From NCBI GenBank assembly GCA_029256105.1, contig JAQSYO010000014.1, positions 1 to 64,000 of the forward strand: DNA of 64,000 bases. The letters are read 5' to 3'. Both the position numbers and the translations under genes were made by a program. Below are positions 44,944 through 53,311 of the stretch, piece after piece (position 1 is the first letter of the stretch; each line of letters starts with the position of its first letter). The stretch comes from Herbinix sp. GTDB taxonomy: Bacteria > Bacillota > Clostridia > Lachnospirales > Lachnospiraceae. The notes below the pieces were generated by a model. It was not told the origin of the DNA and made no database searches. It saw only the letters and a program-made list of their open reading frames with translations.

Positions 44944-45372
44944 TTATGGCATTTCAAAGCTCCATGGCGGCTGGATTTTGTCAGGCATATAGTGCCGATT
45001 TGGTCTATCAGGCCAGTAAGGACGATTATATCTATCGGGCCTCGTATTCTCTAACCAAGGAGGGCTCTGAGGAGATGTGCCCCAAGGAGGTCTACTTGGA
45101 CCGGGACCCAAGGGTAGATGACCTGGATTCGGATATTGTCCAGCCGGAAAGATAATGGGGCGTCCTGGAAGAGGTATTACAATCGGATACCCAGGAACAT
45201 TACTCCAGGGTGGTCGATTCGGAGGAGGTCCCAGAGAAGGTCCAAAAGAACCAGGTGGGAGTGATTGAGCTCTAGGAAGGTTTCCCATAAGAGGTCCGGA
45301 TGGAGTCTGTCGCGGAGGCCAATCAGTTCGTGAAGCACCGGGAGAGCGACTTCTATTGGGATCATTTATCAT
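44944..45372 (-). CDS. Proline/glycine-rich low-complexity protein
   Basis: The 142-residue protein is rich in Pro, Gly, Arg, Ser and Trp, with PPW, RPPW and PGP repeats. No signal peptide or membrane segment. The DNA is clearly richer in G+C than its surroundings, as expected from Pro/Gly codons. AAGGAG lies 7-8 bases before ATG, so I take it as a real gene. Such proteins are often found in spore coats or as extracellular disordered proteins; function unknown. Confidence 0.7.
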   Translation of the reverse strand: MINDPNRSRSPGASRTDWPPRQTPSGPLMGNLPRAQSLPPGSFGPSLGPPPNRPPWSNVPGYPIVIPLPGRPIIFPAGQYPNPGHLPLGPGPSRPPWGTSPQSPPWLENTRPDRYNRPYWPDRPNRHYMPDKIQPPWSFEMP

Positions 45373-45546
45373 AGCAATTTCTCCTTACGATTTTATTTAT
45401 AATCATTTTGTAAGATTATTGGCCAATTCTAAAATAATTACATAAGAAAAGGAATTGGATGATATATTATATGATGTGGCCAAGTATAGTGATAATAGGC
45501 GCCTTATTTAGTGAAAAGCTTATTTTAAAAAAAAATACAAAAATTC

Positions 45547-45574
45547 TTTTCATTGGGTAAATTTATGGTATAAT
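45547..45574 (+). promoter_or_regulatory. Promoter of the aldolase gene
   Basis: TTTTCA (45547-45552), a 16-bp spacer, TATAAT (45569-45574) with an extended TGG just before it, 50 bases ahead of ATG. Confidence 0.65.
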
Positions 45575-45623
45575 AAATGGAGCATTGAAAAATATTTAAC
45601 AAAATCGAAAGGAATGAAAAAAT

Positions 45624-46562
45624 ATGGCATTAGTGACAACGAAAGAAATGTTTCAAAAAGCATATGCTGGAGGCTATGCAATTGGTGCTTTTAACGTAAA
45701 TAATATGGAGATTATCCAAGGAATTACAGAAGCAGCAAAGGAAGAAAATTCACCAGTAATTTTACAGGTTTCTGCTGGAGCTAGAAAATATGCAAAACAT
45801 GTATACCTTACAAAATTAGTGGAGGCTGCTTTATTGGATACAGATCTTCCGATTGCTCTTCACTTAGATCATGGTGATGACTTTGAGATTTGTAAATCAT
45901 GTATCGACGGTGGCTTTTCCTCCGTTATGATTGACGGTTCAAAGCACACTTTTGAAGATAATATTGCATTAACCAAGAAGGTTGTAGAATATGCGCATGC
46001 ACATGGTTGTGTTGTAGAAGGTGAGTTAGGAAAGTTAGCTGGAGTAGAAGATGACGTTAATGTATCTGCTGCTGATGCATCTTATACAAGACCGGAAGAG
46101 GTTGAGGAATTTGTTACCCGTACTGGTGTTGACTCTTTAGCAATCGCGATCGGTACAAGCCACGGCGCGTTCAAATTCAAACCAGGCCAGAAACCACAGC
46201 TTCGTTTTGACATCTTAGAAGAAGTAGCTAAGAGACTTCCTAATTTCCCTATCGTATTACATGGTGCATCCTCTGTATCTCAAGAGTATGTAAAGCTTAT
46301 TCAACAGTACGGTGGACAGATGGAAGATGCGATTGGTATTCCTGAAGATATGTTAAGACAGGCAGCAGGTATGGCTGTATGTAAGATTAACATCGACTCC
46401 GATTTAAGACTTGCATTTACAGCAGGTATCAGAGAATATATTGCAAATAATCCAAGTCATTTTGATCCTAGACAGTACTTAACACCATCCAGAAACAATA
46501 TTAAAGCATTAGTTAAGCATAAAATTGTTAATGTTCTTGGTAGTTCAGGCGCTGCAAAATAG
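45624..46562 (+). CDS. fba: Class II fructose-1,6-bisphosphate aldolase
   Basis: The 312-residue zinc enzyme of glycolysis/gluconeogenesis has HLDHGDDF, EGELGKLAG, GTSHGAFK and VLHGASSVS, which supply the zinc and phosphate ligands. It cleaves fructose 1,6-bisphosphate to dihydroxyacetone phosphate and glyceraldehyde 3-phosphate. Monocistronic, with its own promoter and terminator. Codon use is highly adapted, as for an abundant protein. Confidence 0.96.
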   Translation: MALVTTKEMFQKAYAGGYAIGAFNVNNMEIIQGITEAAKEENSPVILQVSAGARKYAKHVYLTKLVEAALLDTDLPIALHLDHGDDFEICKSCIDGGFSSVMIDGSKHTFEDNIALTKKVVEYAHAHGCVVEGELGKLAGVEDDVNVSAADASYTRPEEVEEFVTRTGVDSLAIAIGTSHGAFKFKPGQKPQLRFDILEEVAKRLPNFPIVLHGASSVSQEYVKLIQQYGGQMEDAIGIPEDMLRQAAGMAVCKINIDSDLRLAFTAGIREYIANNPSHFDPRQYLTPSRNNIKALVKHKIVNVLGSSGAAK

Positions 46563-46595
46563 TATTTGATTATAATTATGAAATAGTTCAATAAA

Positions 46596-46645
46596 GGGGA
46601 AGACATTCGATCGTAAGATCTTGCTGTCTTCCCCTAATATTTTTC
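46596..46645 (+). terminator. Intrinsic terminator of fba
   Basis: GGGGAAGACA pairs perfectly with TGTCTTCCCC and is followed by TAATATTTTT. Confidence 0.85.
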
Positions 46646-46708
46646 TATTTGGATAGTTGTGCATTTAATTTGATACGAATGCTTTTAATTCGATAGTTGT
46701 GCATCTAA

Positions 46709-49195
46709 TTAGAACAAAGAACATTGCGTAATTAAATCATCTTCACGGATAATATCTAGAAATTCCCCTGGATGCAGCGGTGGACTGAAGATAAAACCTT
46801 GAATAATATCACACCTTTGTGCTTTCAGAAGTACAAGCTGGTCCTCCTGTTCAACACCTTCTGCAACAACTCTGATATCTAGGCTGTGCGCAAGTTGTAT
46901 AATTGCTTCAGCAATACAGGAATCCTTTTCATTTGTACAGATATTATCGATAAAGGATTTATCGATTTTCAAAGTATCGATTGGAAGATTTGTTAAATAA
47001 TTTAAGGAAGAATATCCTGTGCCAAAGTCATCTAAAGACACTCTTACCCCTAATTGTTGAAGATTTTTCAATAGCTTCGTAGCATCCATAATAGAGGCAA
47101 CCAGAGTGCTCTCGGTAATTTCAAGTTCTAAGTACTGAGGGGGTAGCCCGGTCTCCTCCAAAATATCAGATAATAAAGCAACAAATCCGGGACGGTTAAT
47201 CTGAACAGAAGAAATATTAACTGATACTGGACGTGGTGTAGCTCCACGATCAATAATTTCTTTATTAAATAAGCATGCTTCCTTTAGCAACCAGGAGCTT
47301 AACTCAATGATTAAGCCACTCTCTTCTGCAATCGGTATAAATTCGTTCGGAGTTAGGTTACCAAGCCGTTCACTTCGAATTCTCATTAAAGCCTCAAAGC
47401 CTATTACATTATTTGATTCCAGTTCCATCAAAGGCTGATATTGTATATACACTTCCTGGTTTTCAATAGCATTTCGCAACACTTCAATAATTAACGTATT
47501 ACGATTTAATTCTTCTTCCATCTTGCTATCAAACAAAGTAAATTTGTTTTTGCCGGTGTCCTTTGATTTGTACATCGCAATGTCAGCATTTTTAATTAAA
47601 GCATTTGGAGAAAGTCCATTCTCCGGATAGATAGAAATTCCGATGCTCATTGAGACATATACGATTTCTCCATCAAGATCCAAGGGGTTACGGAAGCTAT
47701 CGATGATATGAGAAGCGAAATCAACAGCGCACTCTATTGAAGAGATATCTTCCTTAAATAGCAAAAACTCATCACCGCCAGCTCTTGCAAGCATGCCATT
47801 GTTACCTAGGATGGAGGTTAATAATTGGGCTGTTTTTACAAGAAGTGCGTCACCATATTCGTGTCCCAGAGTATCATTTACTGTTTTAAAATTATCCAAA
47901 TCAACAAAGTATACAGAATGTAGCTTTTTCTCCAAAGGAGAAGATAGCAAGACTGCATTAACATAATCAAGAAAAGCAAGCTTATTGGGAAGATTGGTAA
48001 GAGTGTCATGATACGCCAAGAATTCAATATGATCATAATTTGATCGAAGTTGCTCTTCGTTGGAAAGTAACTCATCATGCATGGATTCTAAATCTTCGTA
48101 ATTAGTCTTAATAATATGTAGCATTTTATTAAAGTTCTTCGATAATTCGCCCAGTTCGTTATTGCTTTTAATATTGGATTGGACAGTTAGATTACCATCC
48201 GATGCAGTACGCATCGCATCCCGTAAGGAGATGATTGGTGTTGAAAATTTCTTGGCAAGCGTATTCGCTACCATAATAATTATGATAAGGAGAACCCCGC
48301 AGATTAAGGTTAGTAAGGATAACATAATTGTAGTTATGGATTTGATTTCGGAGATATCTTGTTTAACAAACAAAGTCCAATTCGTCTCAGGAAGAACACT
48401 ATAACCATAGATTTGCTTTGTATTCTCATAAAAATATTCAAATGCGCCGGTAGACATGGCCAGACCCTTGTTATAATTACTGATAATTCCGGATAATTTT
48501 TCGGATGCTACTTTCGTACCAATCAATGATGAATTGCTATGATAGATAATGGTACCATCGTTATCAAGCAATATACCAGAGCCTGTTTCTCCTATCTTTG
48601 TTGAGTCCATTAAGTGTTCAAAGTAGGAGGTGTTAATGGTGCTAATTACATAACCGATTATGACATCGTTAACGGAATCGAGTATTGGTGCTCCGATATC
48701 AATGGTATGTGTGAGTTTGCCTCCGATGGTTAAAGTCTTCAAACCCTCCACACCAATTGCTATATTCTTTGTAGCTAACATATAGATAAGAGTTAAATCG
48801 GATTCGGTGTCGACGCCAATGAGAGAGGCATCCGAACTAGCAATGACTTCATTGTGTATATTATAAAGGGATATTCGTTCGCAATTTTTATAGCCCTCAG
48901 CTCTTGTTTTTAATAAGGTATTGGCCTCTTCGAAGGAGGATATATTGTTACTGTTACTCAACATAACAGAATCGATCAACTCATCTTGAATTGATAAAAG
49001 TGAAACCTCTGTTCGCTGTGTATTTAACATAGCTTCTAGACCACTTTTGTTCGTTATGGCGGTTCGCAATAAATTTTGCGTATTCACTTCAATCAGTCTA
49101 TCTGTTAATAATCCATGTGCAAGCACAGATACTAAAATAACTGGAATCATGGATGAGATGACAAGAAGAATACGTAATGATTTTTTAATCGACAT
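46709..49195 (-). CDS. Membrane GGDEF-EAL protein with dCACHE-type sensor and HAMP
   Basis: The protein has 828 residues: helix 1 (about 8-28), an extracytoplasmic double-CACHE-like domain (about 35-285, with DLTLIYMLATKNIAIGV and GSGILLDNDGTIIYHS), helix 2 (about 290-312), HAMP (about 313-365), a coiled coil, GGDEF (RAGGDEF near 473) and EAL (EALMR near 600, ELEITES, SLDDFGTGYSSL, AEGVEQ). Both enzyme motifs are canonical, so it may make and/or break c-di-GMP in response to an external small molecule. Domain order differs from the other GGDEF-EAL protein only in the sensor. GGAGG precedes ATG. Confidence 0.92.
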   Translation of the reverse strand: MSIKKSLRILLVISSMIPVILVSVLAHGLLTDRLIEVNTQNLLRTAITNKSGLEAMLNTQRTEVSLLSIQDELIDSVMLSNSNNISSFEEANTLLKTRAEGYKNCERISLYNIHNEVIASSDASLIGVDTESDLTLIYMLATKNIAIGVEGLKTLTIGGKLTHTIDIGAPILDSVNDVIIGYVISTINTSYFEHLMDSTKIGETGSGILLDNDGTIIYHSNSSLIGTKVASEKLSGIISNYNKGLAMSTGAFEYFYENTKQIYGYSVLPETNWTLFVKQDISEIKSITTIMLSLLTLICGVLLIIIIMVANTLAKKFSTPIISLRDAMRTASDGNLTVQSNIKSNNELGELSKNFNKMLHIIKTNYEDLESMHDELLSNEEQLRSNYDHIEFLAYHDTLTNLPNKLAFLDYVNAVLLSSPLEKKLHSVYFVDLDNFKTVNDTLGHEYGDALLVKTAQLLTSILGNNGMLARAGGDEFLLFKEDISSIECAVDFASHIIDSFRNPLDLDGEIVYVSMSIGISIYPENGLSPNALIKNADIAMYKSKDTGKNKFTLFDSKMEEELNRNTLIIEVLRNAIENQEVYIQYQPLMELESNNVIGFEALMRIRSERLGNLTPNEFIPIAEESGLIIELSSWLLKEACLFNKEIIDRGATPRPVSVNISSVQINRPGFVALLSDILEETGLPPQYLELEITESTLVASIMDATKLLKNLQQLGVRVSLDDFGTGYSSLNYLTNLPIDTLKIDKSFIDNICTNEKDSCIAEAIIQLAHSLDIRVVAEGVEQEDQLVLLKAQRCDIIQGFIFSPPLHPGEFLDIIREDDLITQCSLF

Positions 49196-49574
49196 AACGA
49201 AACCTCCATAAACTAATGAGCCATTATTAATTGATAAAATTATACAGTACTATTTTACCAATTAAGTTTATATAATGCAATAATATTCTATAATATGTTA
49301 TTTCTATTCAAGATACATCATTTTTCTTGTATATAATGCACAAAAAGCGAAATAATGCCCACTGAATTCATACTTTCGAAAATAGTTCTTCCAATTTATG
49401 AGGGTCATTTCATGAATTATTTATAAAATACAGATATTTTAGTTGAAAATAAAGGGCTTTAAGGGTATACTTGTAATGTTATAAAACAAGGTACGAGCAA
49501 TAAAATGCAGTAAATGAAATACAATATTGTTGATATTTTAGTCACTGCAGTTGGAAAGTAGGAACATTACAATT
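49196..49574. other. 379-base divergent intergenic region
   Basis: It holds the promoters of the GGDEF-EAL gene (minus) and tgt (plus). TATAAT-like boxes are present on both strands but with poor -35 partners. No small gene or RNA is recognised. Confidence 0.4.
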
Positions 49575-50708
49575 ATGTATAGATTAATAGGGCAGGATGG
49601 AAGAGCAAAAAGTGGTGAATTTGCTACCGTCCATGGTACAATACAGACTCCGGTATTCATGAATGTTGGAACAGTTGCAGCAATCAAAGGAGCGGTTTCA
49701 ACGATGGATTTGAACGAGATTGGTACTCAGGTAGAGCTTTCCAATACTTATCATTTACATGTAAGAACCGGAGATAAAATCATAAAACAGATGGGCGGAC
49801 TCCATAAATTCATGGTTTGGGACAAGCCAATATTAACAGATTCCGGTGGCTTTCAGGTGTTTTCCTTGGCCGGACTTCGAAAGATAAAAGAAGAGGGTGT
49901 TTATTTTAGTTCCCACATCGATGGTCGCAAGATTTTCATGGGACCTGAGGAAAGTATGCAGATACAATCCAATCTAGCTTCAACAATAGCAATGGCATTT
50001 GATGAATGTCCACCTCATCCCGCAACAAGGGAATATATGCAGAATTCCGTAGATCGAACGACCCGTTGGTTAGAGCGCTGCAGGACCGAGATGAAACGAT
50101 TAAATGGCCTTGAGGATACAATCAATAACAATCAGATGTTGTTTGGCATTAATCAAGGAGGTACTTATGAAGATATCCGTATAGAGCATGCCAAAAGGAT
50201 ATCAGATATGGACCTGGATGGGTATGCACTCGGTGGCTTGGCAGTGGGTGAAAGTCATGATGAAATGTATCGAATTCTAGATGAGACGGTACCGTATTTA
50301 CCACTTCATAAGCCGGTTTATCTGATGGGTGTAGGTACACCTGCCAATATCTTAGAGGCAGTTGACCGTGGTGTTGATTTCTTCGATTGTGTATATCCAA
50401 CCAGAAATGGTAGACATGGAAACGCTTATACTAATTTTGGTAAAATGAATCTATTAAACGCAAAGTATGAGCTTGATGACCGTCCGATTGAAGAAGGATG
50501 TGGTTGCCCGGCTTGTAAGCATTACAGTAGATCTTATATCAGACATTTGTTAAAGGCAAAGGAAATGTTGGGCATGCGCTTCTTGGTACTTCATAACCTT
50601 TATTTTTACAATCATATGATGGAAGAAATCCGGGAAGCTATACGAAATAAGCGGTATCAAGAGTATAAGAGAGAAAAGTTAGAAGGATTTGTTAGGAGCG
50701 AAAGTTAA
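49575..50708 (+). CDS. tgt: Queuine/preQ1 tRNA-guanine transglycosylase
   Basis: The 377-residue enzyme exchanges G34 of GUN-anticodon tRNAs for preQ1. It has DSGGFQVFSLA (catalytic Asp), FDECPPHPA, GINQGG, GGLAVGE, the nucleophile segment DFFDCVYPTRNGRHG, and the zinc site CGCPACKHYSRSYIRHL with a late His. I start at ATG 49575 (MYRLIGQDG), matching family length; an upstream in-frame TTG at 49551 lacks support. yajC follows, the usual neighbour. Confidence 0.95.
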   Translation: MYRLIGQDGRAKSGEFATVHGTIQTPVFMNVGTVAAIKGAVSTMDLNEIGTQVELSNTYHLHVRTGDKIIKQMGGLHKFMVWDKPILTDSGGFQVFSLAGLRKIKEEGVYFSSHIDGRKIFMGPEESMQIQSNLASTIAMAFDECPPHPATREYMQNSVDRTTRWLERCRTEMKRLNGLEDTINNNQMLFGINQGGTYEDIRIEHAKRISDMDLDGYALGGLAVGESHDEMYRILDETVPYLPLHKPVYLMGVGTPANILEAVDRGVDFFDCVYPTRNGRHGNAYTNFGKMNLLNAKYELDDRPIEEGCGCPACKHYSRSYIRHLLKAKEMLGMRFLVLHNLYFYNHMMEEIREAIRNKRYQEYKREKLEGFVRSES

Positions 50709-50761
50709 ATGCGAATAACATTGAATTATAGAAATCAAATTAATCAGGAGGTATTTTATTT

Positions 50762-51097
50762 ATGAATAATTTTATATTGTTAACAACTGCAGCTGCAGGC
50801 GGATCATCAACAGGTTCATGGCTTATGATTGCTGCACAGATTGGTGTTCTCGGTCTTTTGCTTTACTTCATGCTTATTCGTCCCCAGAAAAAGCAGCAAA
50901 AGCAAATGCAAACAATGCTTTCAACAATCGCTGCTGGAGATAGCGTAGTAACTACCGGTGGGTTTTACGGTGTAGTAATTGATGTTATGGATGAGGTTGT
51001 TATTGTAGAATTTGGCAATAACAAAAATTGTAGAATTCCTATGAAGAAAAATGCAATTGTAGAACTTGAAAAACCTAGTTCGGAAAAGAATGCATAA
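50762..51097 (+). CDS. yajC: YajC, preprotein translocase auxiliary subunit
   Basis: The 111-residue protein has a single N-terminal helix (about 20-40, WLMIAAQIGVLGLLLYFML), then IRPQKKQQKQMQ and a small cytoplasmic domain with GDSVVTTGGFYG. It associates with SecDF. Strong AGGAGG site. It follows tgt by 53 bases; secD/secF do not follow here, a palindromic element does. Confidence 0.94.
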   Translation: MNNFILLTTAAAGGSSTGSWLMIAAQIGVLGLLLYFMLIRPQKKQQKQMQTMLSTIAAGDSVVTTGGFYGVVIDVMDEVVIVEFGNNKNCRIPMKKNAIVELEKPSSEKNA

Positions 51098-51115
51098 CTA
51101 GGATTAATACAGTGG

Positions 51116-51304
51116 GGCTGTCCCCAGAGGACTTGGGTACGCAGGGTCGATGTTTTTCGGTACCTCTACATCTGGCCAAAATTGTGCGCATCAGATATGA
51201 CATTGAATAACGTAATGTCAATCTGCTTCGTACAATTTTGGTCAGATGTAACGGTAGCGAAAAACAGTTTCGACCCTACATACCCAAGCCCTCTGGGGAC
51301 AGCC
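51116..51304. repeat. 189-bp imperfect palindrome after yajC (element A)
   Basis: The ends GGCTGTCCCCAGAGG and CCTCTGGGGACAGCC are perfectly complementary. Pairing continues inward through CTTGGGTA/TACCCAAG, AGGGTCGA/TCGACCCT, GTTTTTCG/CGAAAAAC, ACATCTG.CCAAAATTGT and TGACATT/AATGTCA to a GAATAAC loop. TTTTT follows the right end, so transcription from yajC would give a giant terminator-like hairpin. The sequence is unrelated to elements B-E. Confidence 0.85.
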
Positions 51305-51324
51305 TTTTTACGTTTTGTTTAATG

Positions 51325-51592
51325 ATAAACTAATATAAAAACGCATAAAAACGTTATAAAAAGTGTGATAAAAAAATGTGATAAAAAACAGAAAAAGAAC
51401 GTTATAGAAAAAGCGTAGAAAAACATTATAAAATATTACTATAAAAAATGTTATAGAAAAAGTAAAAAAAGTGGTGGAAAAGGTTGTAGAAAAAGTTTAA
51501 AAAAAGTTCTAGAAAAAGTATAGAAAAGTTATAGAAAGAGTATAGAAAAGTTGTAGAAAAATATAGAAAAAAAGTTTTCAAAATATATAAGA
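51325..51592. repeat. Degenerate A-rich tandem repeats
   Basis: About 20 variants of GTTATAGAAAAA/GTATAGAAAAG follow element A, with purines on the plus strand. No ORF. The array ends just before the next gene's promoter region. Confidence 0.7.
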
Positions 51593-51625
51593 TTACGTTA
51601 ACAAACCGTATGGTAAGGAGAAATA

Positions 51626-52252
51626 ATGAATAAGAAGATAAAAAGAATAGTAATGGCTTTGTTTGGAGTTGGTGTGGGAGGTATTAGTGTTGGGATTTTT
51701 AATACGGTGTTGCTAGGTGCAGATCCTTTCACGGTATTTGTAACAGGTATTGGTAATTTGTTCGGTTTAGGATATGGTAGTGTCTATGCAGCAGTAACAG
51801 GAGTATTTTTAGTGGTTGTCTTTCTATTGGACCGACATTATATCGGCATAGCTACCATTTTTAATTTGTTTGGTATAGGTTATATTGCAGAAATATCAAC
51901 GAAGCTGATAGCCCAATATTATCAAGAAGGTCATCTATGGTTGCGGGTGACGATGCTGTTATTTGCGCTAGTACTATTGTGCTTTGGAGCATCGCTATAT
52001 TTCACAGCTAATCTTGGTGTTTCAGCATATGATGCAGTTGCTTTGATGTTATCAAAGAAGACTCCTATTTCCTTTCGACTTTGTAGAATTGGAACCGATT
52101 TGATTTGTGTTACAATTGGGTTTGCATTTCATGCTACCATCGGTGTGGGCACCGTACTTACAGCATTTTTCATGGGACCGGTCATTCAATGGTTTGTCGA
52201 CCATGTTGCGAAACCGATCTTAGACGGAAAAAGACAGTGGTGCAAGAATTGA
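51626..52252 (+). CDS. YczE/YyaS/YitT-family membrane protein
   Basis: The 208-residue protein has five to six membrane helices. GADPFTVFVTGIGNLFGLGYGS and NLGVSAYDAVALML are the repeated signature of the YczE-type family. Function poorly known (one member affects lipopeptide production in Bacillus). AAGGAG precedes ATG. It stands alone between repeat-rich gaps. Confidence 0.85.
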   Translation: MNKKIKRIVMALFGVGVGGISVGIFNTVLLGADPFTVFVTGIGNLFGLGYGSVYAAVTGVFLVVVFLLDRHYIGIATIFNLFGIGYIAEISTKLIAQYYQEGHLWLRVTMLLFALVLLCFGASLYFTANLGVSAYDAVALMLSKKTPISFRLCRIGTDLICVTIGFAFHATIGVGTVLTAFFMGPVIQWFVDHVAKPILDGKRQWCKN

Positions 52253-52320
52253 CGCAGGAATAGGTACATATTACATTTGATAAAATATTAAATAATGTAT
52301 TGGGATATACGGGGTGTGCA

Positions 52321-52606
52321 CGAAAAAACGGAAGGTTGCAGGCAGTAGGGGGCAACAAAACATGAGTCGGCAATCTATTGTACTAAGCATGGCGGTGATA
52401 GGCTTTTCAATGAGATGGAAATTATATAATTTTACGGGGCGGTGCATATGGACATCCATGTCCATTGCACCTAAATCCGCCATCCGTGGCGGATTTTCCC
52501 TAGGTATTCTATCATTGAAAAGCCTATCACCTCCATGCTAAGTACAAGGACGATTTTGACTAAATGTTTTGTTGCCCCCTACCACCAGCAACCTTCCGTT
52601 TTTTCG
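52321..52606. repeat. Palindromic element B (286 bp) with two-hairpin centre
   Basis: 43-base terminal inverted repeats (CGAAAAAACGGAAGGTTGC.. at 52321-52363 and its complement at 52564-52606) match at 40 of 43 positions. The arms continue through TGTACTAAGCATGG..GGTGATAGGCTTTTCAATGA. The centre (about 52436-52500) is GGTGCA..TGGACATCCATGTCCA..TGCACC followed by AAATCCGCC-ATCCGT-GGCGGATTT, closed by GGG/CCC. No protein is encoded. Confidence 0.88.
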
Positions 52607-52712
52607 GGATAGTAGTTTCATTTTAAATTATAGTGATTTATTAAAGGGATTTCTTCTTTTGATTTCTACATTTAAATATCTTCCAAATATAACGTATATT
52701 TAAAATCTGTTT

Positions 52713-53016
52713 AATTATTACGAAAAAAATATAAGTTGGGTTCCAGTAGAGACTGTTTATAGCTTATAAAAAGTATATGTTAAAATCATAATCGAACCTA
52801 GTTATTATCCCGAAAAATTATAAGTAGGGTTCCAATTGAGAATGGCTGGTAGCGTGTAAAGGTATATGTAAAAATATAATTGTACTTAGCTATTATTCCG
52901 TAAAACTATAAATAGGGTTCCGACTGACAATGGCAAGTAGCGTGTAAAGGTATATGTCAAAATTATAATTGTACTTGTACTTGTACTTAGTTATTATTTC
53001 GTAATACTATAAATAG
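52713..53016. repeat. Tandem array of about 88-bp units derived from a palindrome arm
   Basis: Three diverged units (about 52713-52800, 52801-52889, 52890-52990) have the plan TTATTATCCCGAAAA.TATAA.TAGGGTTCC..., GGTATATGTCAAAAT, ATAATTGTACTTAG. They run straight into the left arm of element C, which has the same order of motifs. The units are therefore partial copies of the arm. Confidence 0.8.
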
Positions 53017-53292
53017 GGCTCCGGCAGGGAGTGGTAGGTGGGTTGGGAAAGTATATGTCAAAATCGTAATTGTACTTAGTCTTGAGACGTCGAAAATAAA
53101 AATGCTCATAACCTAAAGGTAAATCCGCCACGGATGGCGGATTTAGGTGTAATGGACACGGATGTCCATTTACACCGACCTGTAAAGTCCCAATAAACTT
53201 CATCCCATTTATATTTCCGTCGCCTCAAGACTTAGTACAATCGATTGCAGCCATCCACTTTCCCAACCCACCTACCACTCCCTGCCGGAGCC
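53017..53292. repeat. Palindromic element C (276 bp), centre in inverted orientation
   Basis: Perfect 36-base terminal inverted repeats (GGCTCCGGCAGGGAGTGGTA.. at 53017-53052; complement at 53257-53292). Inner motifs TATGTCAAAATCGTAATTG and GTACTTAG match element D read on the other strand. The centre has the same two hairpins as B and D, in reverse complement. It ends 20 bases from the asnB stop codon. Confidence 0.9.
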
Positions 53293-53311
53293 TGTTCACA
53301 GCCTAATTAAT

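Noticed and set aside
44946..45155. Plus-strand frame opposite the proline-rich gene.
   Set aside because: No ribosome site and no recognisable protein; the minus-strand frame has a good AAGGAG site.
51098..53311. Insertion sequence or transposase remnant in the repeat-rich gaps.
   Set aside because: No transposase-like reading frame could be found on either strand; the palindromes carry no coding capacity.
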